Source: Lepidostoma basale (lineage: Eukaryota; Arthropoda; Insecta; Trichoptera; Lepidostomatidae). From it: a stretch of 64,000 nucleotides of DNA. Numbering within the stretch: the first letter of the stretch is position 1; each line of letters begins with the position of its first letter. The translations under genes were made by a program, and so were the position numbers. Shown here in pieces: positions 58,001 through 64,000 of the stretch. The notes beneath the pieces are model-generated. The model was not told the DNA's origin. It did not search any database and saw only the letters and a program-made list of their open reading frames with translations. The stretch covers positions 1 through 64,000 of the forward strand of contig JAHDVF020000874.1 in assembly GCA_022606425.2 (NCBI GenBank), read 5' to 3'.

Positions 58001-60720
58001 TTTATTTTAAATTGATTTAAAACAATACAAATGTCAGATATACATTTTCTTGATTATATTTTCGATTTCTTGGTGAATTTCCCAGAAGTCTGAAATAAAA
58101 GAGAAATTACAGAATGAGATATTTTCAAACGACCATTATATTCCAAGATATTTGACAGTCCCATCAGTTAGCAAATAGAGTCTTCACGGCAATCGGAGAT
58201 CTTGGTGGTAAGAAATCATCATGACAAAAAAATTGTATTGATTCAAATGATTTGTTTGGCTATCCATATTTAAGATTTTTAAGAATTTGAATGCAGTAGT
58301 ATATTGAAAAATTGTTTGAAAATAAAATAATTGGATAAAACAATCATCTGTACATCAATTAACAAGTAAAAAAATAAATCATTTTGAATAGAATTACGAA
58401 CCTTGGAATAATATATTTTTTAAGAGATACAAATTTGCATTTTAATCCCTTAATGTTATTAATAAATTAGGAACAGTGTAGTCATCTTGACTGGAGAATG
58501 AGTCTGAAACATAAAAACAGAACTGATGTAGATTACATTTGATGAAAAGTTAGTGTTGTAAAATTGTAAACATCATCAGTTAGCAAATAGTGTCTCCACG
58601 GCATTCAGAGATCTTGGTGGAAAAAGTTTCATCATACAATATAATTCATTTAAAAAAAAAATCCTCATGGAAACAATAGTTTAATTAAAAAAAAAAGGGG
58701 CAGTTGGTGTATACGCATTATTTTAAATGGAGTCAGAATGTCACGGAATTGATAAGATAAATGTTAAAAGTTTTCTTACAATTTCACTGTGTTCGCCATA
58801 AATCTTGGTGGTTTATCTTCTTTGCATATCTCTTCAGATAGACCAGTCGAGTTAGATTTCTTTTATTCGTGAACAAGATGTTTTCAGGATCTGAAAAGAA
58901 AATTATTATGGTTGAAAACAGTGCATTATTTAAAAACAAAATGTGAATTAAAATAAATAAAACTCAGTATTTATTATACATCGTCAATGCGCTTACGATC
59001 TTGGTGGTAATAAAAAATCATCATGAACAATAAAATATAATCTCCACTGTCCTTTGATAAGGCTATAATTAATAAGGAATACTGCTATTCGTCGACTTAC
59101 AACCTCGGTCGGTTCCGAAAACAATTCGTAAGTCGATCTGATCATAGCTGAATCATGTCGTACCTTCGGCAAGACAAGGGCACGATTGCACGTTTTGTAA
59201 TTTTTCATTATACATTTGAAGATTTTTGAAGAATAATATCGCGTTATTCTGGCTATATTGATCATACACTATCGCCCTCTGGCAAAACAAGACTGAACTT
59301 AATGAGGGACTTTGTTCCTCCAGATAAAGGGATGTTTTTAAAATACATTGGCATACTTAACTCATTTGAGAATTTTGAACAATTATACCTTGTCTTACCG
59401 AAGGTGCGATGTGATATTTTTGCATTTGTTAAAAATATAACTCCTTATTATGCTACAGTGAAAATGCTTTAATATTATACTAACAAAACATATAAAAATA
59501 CAGGTGTTATGCGTTTTATTGGTCGCTTGTATTTTTTTAGAATATTTTTAAAGCGATCATCTCTCATTCTTCTTGTATATTTCACAATATGAGCGAAACA
59601 CATTGTGTGCCACCCAATTAATCCTTGCGAATCGTTCTATATTTGGGTTCATTTCTTCAAAATGTACAAGTTTATTCAGAAGATGTAAACCTCCAGACAG
59701 TCCCTTGACGTTGAATTTTCAGATTGTGGCCATAAAGTTGACGAACATCAGTACATAAAAACATTGAGGTTAAGAGAAATAGTGTTGTTTGCCATATTTC
59801 TAAGGTGAAAGGAATTATCAAAATCAAATGAAGGTGTGAAGTTATTAAAAAATAAAAACACACTGCAAACAATAGTTTCAGCTTCAAAATTTTATTCATA
59901 GTGAGTACTTTAAAGATCTCACCAGTGATTTTAAGGTTCATATATTATTAATTAATGTTAATTGTGTACCAAGTCGTTTCTTTATTGATTTTAATAATGT
60001 TTTCTTTGCTGGTGGTTATCCCAAGTATATTACTCGTTATTATAAAATTGTCCTGCTATATTTTGTATTTAATTTAGATTCTAAAGAGCTGACTCAGTCA
60101 AGCTCTGGGGTCCACGTCATATCTATATTTCCCGACATTCGCTCCGCGAAAATCTCAGTCGGAACAGTGAGGGTATGACTACGGGGAGTATACAAAGATG
60201 TTCGAAAAAAAAGTGGTTTCTTACCTTGAAAACGGCATATTTCACCCCGGACCACCTCCTGGGTCTAATGCCTTGGCACCTGAAATCTGAAGTTTAGTGG
60301 GTTAGTATTTATGAAACGGCCACTGATAAACACGAGTACCAAAATATAAATCAGTTAGCAAATATGGTCTTCATAGCCATCGGAGATCTTGGTGGTAAAT
60401 AATCATCATGACAATTATACAACTTATAAATACGATAAAAATAAAAATAGAATATTTCGTTAAAGGAAACTCTCTAAACGTCTCACAAAATATAGGTTAA
60501 TACATACAATGACGAAAATATACTAATGAATATTTGCTTTAGCCAGTGTACTGATCAAAAAGGCATGGTAAAATAGATAAATATTGTTGAACAATCAAGG
60601 ATGTAAACAGATTTGTATAGGTGAGTAAAATAAAAACGTACCATTATTTTCAGAGGCTTCGAGCCGCGGACTACCCGGGTTCGCACTTTGAAACGTACAA
60701 ATCGGAAGTCCATCGTCCAT
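58001..60720 (-). CDS. Candidate small gene with several alternative terminal exons
   Basis: A possible first coding exon runs from ATG at 60720 to donor GGTACG at 60641 (MDDGLPICTFQSANPG onward, 26 codons plus G). Four acceptors follow on the minus strand. 60286-60225 (exon D) is an open internal exon with a GTAAGA donor. 58890 (exon C) runs to a TGA at 58784, 58503 (exon B) to TAA at 58442, and 58089 (exon A) to TGA at 58034. In phase 1 each unit starts with a D codon: DPENILFTNKRNLTRLVYL, DSFSSQDDYTVPNLLITLRD, DFWEIHQEIENIIKKMYI. If exon D is included the phase becomes 0 and exon A reads TSGKFTKKSKI. AATAAA lies at 58006-58001. The family is not recognised. The plus strand also has open pieces here, so the strand is an inference. 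Confidence 0.35.
58164..60415 (-). repeat. Conserved element repeated upstream of the acceptors
   Basis: Copies at 58164-58230, 58572-58640 and 60347-60412 share the minus-strand run CCACCAAGATCTCCGATTGC (with substitutions) through ATTTGCTAACTGAT. A shorter fourth copy is at 58990-59032 and a scrap of the CCACCAAGAT core at 58800-58812. The three long copies lie 61-75 bases before a splice acceptor, and the fourth about 100 bases before. GCTAACTGAT resembles a branch-point sequence. Confidence 0.7.
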
Positions 60721-60756
60721 TGGAGAACAGCGGGAACCATAGATAATAGCACGATG

Positions 60757-61219
60757 TAGGGATGTGCGATCCGCTCACGAGTCGACTCAAAGAGTCGACT
60801 CACTTTGGTGAGCGGTTGAGCGATGATCCTTAAAAAAAGAGCGGCAGCTCAATGATCCGTTGGGTGAATCGTTCGACTCTTTTTAGTGAGCTGTTCAGGG
60901 ATCTGAGTCGGTTTCGCTCAACAAAGTGAGCCGATTCATTTTCGGCAATCGAAATCAAAAATTTTTGGCCGAGGAGCAAAAAAAAAAAAAAAAGGTCACC
61001 AATAATTTTTTCCGGCAATCGAAATCAAAAATTTTTGGTCGAGGAGCAAAAAAAAAAAAAAGGTCACCAATTGTGAACCGTGGATCGTTAAAAAGAGTCG
61101 GCTCACTTTGCAAAACGACTCATCTCAGCGAGTCGTGAGTCGACTCAAAGAGTCGACTCACTTTACTGAGCGATTCGTTCAGATCAGATCCCTGAGATGA
61201 GTCGTTTTGCGCATCCCTA
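60757..61219. mobile_element. hAT-type miniature element, 8-bp duplication
   Basis: The ends TAGGGATGTGCGA and TGCGCATCCCTA (inverted) are flanked by the perfect 8-bp GCACGATG (60749-60756 and 61220-61227). The interior is rich in GAGTCGACTC-type palindromes and holds a ~70-bp tandem duplication (CGGCAATCGAAATCAAAAAT at 60943 and 61013). There is no transposase. Eight-bp duplication and TAGGG ends fit hAT. Confidence 0.92.
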
Positions 61220-61227
61220 GCACGATG

Positions 61228-62130
61228 GACGATGCATGGATAAAAAAATAGAACCAAAGACAAGAATAATACTGCTATTGAAAAATAAGAGATAAATAAA
61301 TTAAGATTAAATGATAGATAAATAAATTAACCATGTCCGGTGGAATAACCGCACCGGTACGGTTGCGCCTACAAATAATTTATCGATGATTTTTTTTCTG
61401 TTTTTTTCCAATTTTTAGTTCATATTTCTCGACACTTTTCGAAGGCTTTACCCCTTCATAAATACAAAAAAAAACAACTAAGTATGCAGTTAATTTAATT
61501 TTGTTTGTAATAATTTTTGAGAAAATAAATTGATTTGATTTGATGTAGAATGAAACCACTAACATATTTTTTTTCTTAGTGGCCACTTTACTTCAACCAT
61601 TAAAATATTGTTTAAAATCTACGCGTTTGATTCTCTGTGCATTTGATAGCAAGGCGAAACACGCCATTTCCATAACATTATAATTTTTTTTTTAAAACGG
61701 ACGATTACATTATTATTTAATATTTAATATGAAGTTTTACGCCATGGTCAAAGAAATAGTAAATAATGTAATTATTGACAGTATAAAAAACAAATTAATA
61801 GATTTACAGAATTTTTGTAAATATTTATTGCGAGTATTTTTTCAAGTATTTTGTGTATACTGAACTACTAAATATGTAGATAGCTACGTACATATCTACA
61901 CTTAAGAAGAAGAAACATAGTCTTCAAATTTATAGAAAAAAAATATGGAAGTGACAAGTTTCGCTTTGCTTAGACATTTTTTCTTCGGTGGCCCTACAGC
62001 CCATATCGAGTCTTAGCCTCCAGTATTAGCCATTACTCCAGCTTAGACATTACCGATATTAAATTTTGAACATAAAGTTTTACATCAATATTCAAGAAAT
62101 ATTAAATTTACCATGTTTAAAAAAATATTA
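61228..62130. other. AT-rich intergenic sequence with foldback pieces
   Basis: A damaged hammerhead-type string is near 61428-61460. A foldback-family fragment lies at 61615-61760 (AAGGCGAAACACGCCATTTC and ATGAAGTTTTACGCCATGGT). GACAAGTTTCGC at about 61952 and a LINE scrap at 61979-62030 are also seen. Confidence 0.55.
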
Positions 62131-63415
62131 GGGGTATAACTTTGCTTCCGCCGTTTTTTTTTCCGATATTCGAGGCTTTATCGTAAAAAAACTGGTTATA
62201 CATTTATGATTCAAAGTATTGTCCATCGCTGGCCACTACTTTCTCCCATCTTTCGGGCAGCATACGAATCCCGCGTTGAAAAAACTTGTCATCTTTTGAA
62301 GCGATCCACGAATCGATCCAATTTTTGACTTCTTCATAAGACCGGAAGTGCTGGTCAGCTAGGCCGTGTGCCATTGATCGAAACAAGTGATAGTCCGAGG
62401 GAGCAACGTCTGGAGAATACGGCGGGTGGGGTAGGACTTCCCATTTCAAAGTTTCCAAGTATGTCTTGACCACTTTCGCAACATGGGGTCGAGCATTGTC
62501 ATGCTGTAAAATCACTTTATCATGTCTCTCGTTGTATTACGGCCGTTTGTCTTTCAATGCTCGGCTCAAACGCATTTATTGCGTTCAATAACGATCGCCT
62601 GTGATTGTTTCAGTCGGTTTTAACAACTCATAATACACTACGCCGAGCTGGTCCCACCAAATACTGAGCATAACCTTGGAACCGTGAATATTCGGTTTGG
62701 CCGTCGACGTGGAAGCATGGCCGGGATATCCCCATGATTTTCTGCGCTTGGGATTATCGTAATGAACCCATTTCTCGTCCCCAGTCACAATGCGATGAGG
62801 AAATCCCTTCCGTCTTTGCCTTGCAAGCAGCTGTTCACAAACACACAAACGCCGTTCAACATCTCTCGGCTTCAACTGGTACGGCACCCAATTTCCTTGT
62901 TTCTGAATCATTCCCATGACATTCAGGCGTTTTGAAATGGCTGGTTGCGTCACTCCCAATGATCCTGCCAATTCTTGTTGCGTTTGACACGAGTCTTGAT
63001 CAAGTAATGTCTCCAATTCTGCATCTTCGAAAACCTTCTCTCTTCCACCGCCATGCTGGTCTTCGACGTTAAAATCACCGTTCTTGAAGCGTTGAAACCA
63101 CTCTGGGCACGTTCTTTTACTAATAGCGGCCTCACCATAGGTATTTGAGAGCATTCGATGAGCCTCAGCCGCAGATTTCTTCATATTAAAGCATAAAATT
63201 AAAACCTCCCGAAAAATGACGAGAATTTGGCTGGTAAGCTGACATGTTTAATCGGGAATAACTTTATGATGCAGACACAAATCGACTAATATTTCGATGG
63301 CGTTATGTTTACAAATACTTAAGCTTATTGTATGACATCTATGATCTATTTATTCCAACTACCACTTACCGCTACTGCCATCTATTGCAAAACGGCGGAA
63401 GCAAAGTTATACACC
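62131..63415 (-). mobile_element. Full-length mariner, transposase broken by three stops
   Basis: TIRs GGGGTATAACTTTGCTTCCG and GGTGTATAACTTTGCTTCCG (inverted) are flanked by TA; the length, 1285 bp, is typical of mariner. The minus frame runs from about 63240 to 62204. The helix-turn-helix region (SAAEAHRMLSNTYGEAAI, CPEWFQRFKNGDF) is followed by the WVPYQL linker and the first aspartate in VTGDEKWVHYD. The second is in ILQHDNARPHVA and the third 35 residues later in APSDYHLF: the DD34D arrangement. Three in-frame nonsense codons interrupt it at 62587-62585, 62578-62576 and 62539-62537, with the frame itself preserved. Confidence 0.95.
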
Positions 63416-64000
63416 TATTAGTATTGATTAATTAATTGTTTACATAGTAGAAACACGTTAATTCATCATAACCCTGTTTCATTAAAGAGGAAGGCAGAGA
63501 AGTTAGACCGCAACATTAAACGTTTTTACCATTCTCGACCAAGAGACAGACGAATAAAAAAATTGTGGGAGTGCGAGGAAGAGGACTGGGAAAAATAGAT
63601 AATTTTAATATCACAGACATTCTTATTGTACACTACATTAGGTATACAAACGTGTTATTCACGCGTGTAATTTTTTCACGCGTAATACTAAAAATTGATT
63701 GATTTGGTCGGATCGTATTTTACTCGATCTTGTTTCTAGGCGATAAATTGATTTGAAAAATGCTGATTATTGATGCATTTGATAACCGTCAAATGCTTAC
63801 ACTGTTTCTACATTTCATCAGTCATTTTGTGATTAAAAATATTTGTATTGTAACTGCGTATAATCCCCTATAATCCGAGACGCGCAGATTAGACCTAGGA
63901 TAAGAGATAGCGAGTGTAACAAAACATATTTTGGCATCATTATGTTTTTTGATCAATCCGATATCAATAATTAAATACCGATTTGCGAAGCTTTGGGCGA
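63416..64000. other. Intergenic sequence to the right edge
   Basis: A decayed LINE family A tail-like string is near 63478-63530 (TTCATTAAAGAGGAAGGCAG). No gene is supported. Confidence 0.4.

Noticed and set aside
58150..60420. Plus-strand reading of the repeated element as exons (HQLANRVFTAIGDLGG followed by GTAAGA)
   Set aside because: The reading is open in three copies, but the acceptors are weak and two copies lack a good donor. The minus strand has consistent acceptors, stop codons and a poly(A) signal. It is not fully excluded.
60652..60756. Plus-strand exon after the acceptor CCATTATTTTCAG
   Set aside because: The frame is open into the hAT-type element and just beyond it, but there is no matching upstream plus-strand exon. 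The minus reading fits the neighbouring units better.
1..64000. CRISPR array, bacterial operon or phage
   Set aside because: No regularly spaced repeats, no bacterial-type gene packing; all supported genes are spliced.

Overview
The window is AT-rich (roughly one third G+C), intron-containing animal DNA with three convincingly spliced protein genes in a dense bed of decayed transposable elements. The GET4 and NUDT6 homologues, the LINE 3' ends, the tRNA-derived SINEs and the mariner copies all point to an insect. The LINE 3' ends resemble families I associate with moths and butterflies, so Lepidoptera is the best guess, but the order is not proven by the sequence.

Layout. 1-8600: remnants of several LINE families, two terminal-inverted-repeat (TIR) elements, SINE pieces and foldback repeats. 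8629-33610: a plus-strand gene for a 316-residue single-pass membrane protein. Its signal-peptide exon lies at about 8.8 kb and its other five coding exons at 30.8-33.6 kb. The 22-kb intron holds more LINEs, a deleted mariner copy, TIR elements and SINEs. 33.6-37.6 kb: 3' flank with a tandem duplication, then element remnants. 37660-42023: GET4, four exons, complete. 42-49.5 kb: AT-rich DNA with foldback repeats, two LINE remnants and a deleted mariner. 56120-49496 (minus): a NUDT6-type Nudix hydrolase, four exons, complete. Its introns carry a young LINE copy with a perfect 13-bp target duplication and a pogo-type remnant. 58.0-60.7 kb (minus): a candidate small gene with several splice-acceptor/terminal-exon units, most preceded by the same conserved element. 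60.7-64 kb: a hAT-type miniature element with an 8-bp target duplication, and a full-length mariner broken by three nonsense codons.

The genes do not form an operon or pathway. GET4 acts in tail-anchored membrane-protein delivery, NUDT6 is a Nudix hydrolase, and the membrane protein is of unknown function.

The most interesting signal is a small RNA-like motif that recurs in several unrelated-looking repeats on both strands: CTGAWGA, one base, a short hairpin, GAAAC, two bases, GTC/GTT. This is the core of a minimal type I hammerhead ribozyme, as known from Penelope-like elements and retrozymes. At 45.1 and 45.3 kb the flanking stem I is preserved. The second most interesting signal is the array of acceptor units at 58.0-60.4 kb.
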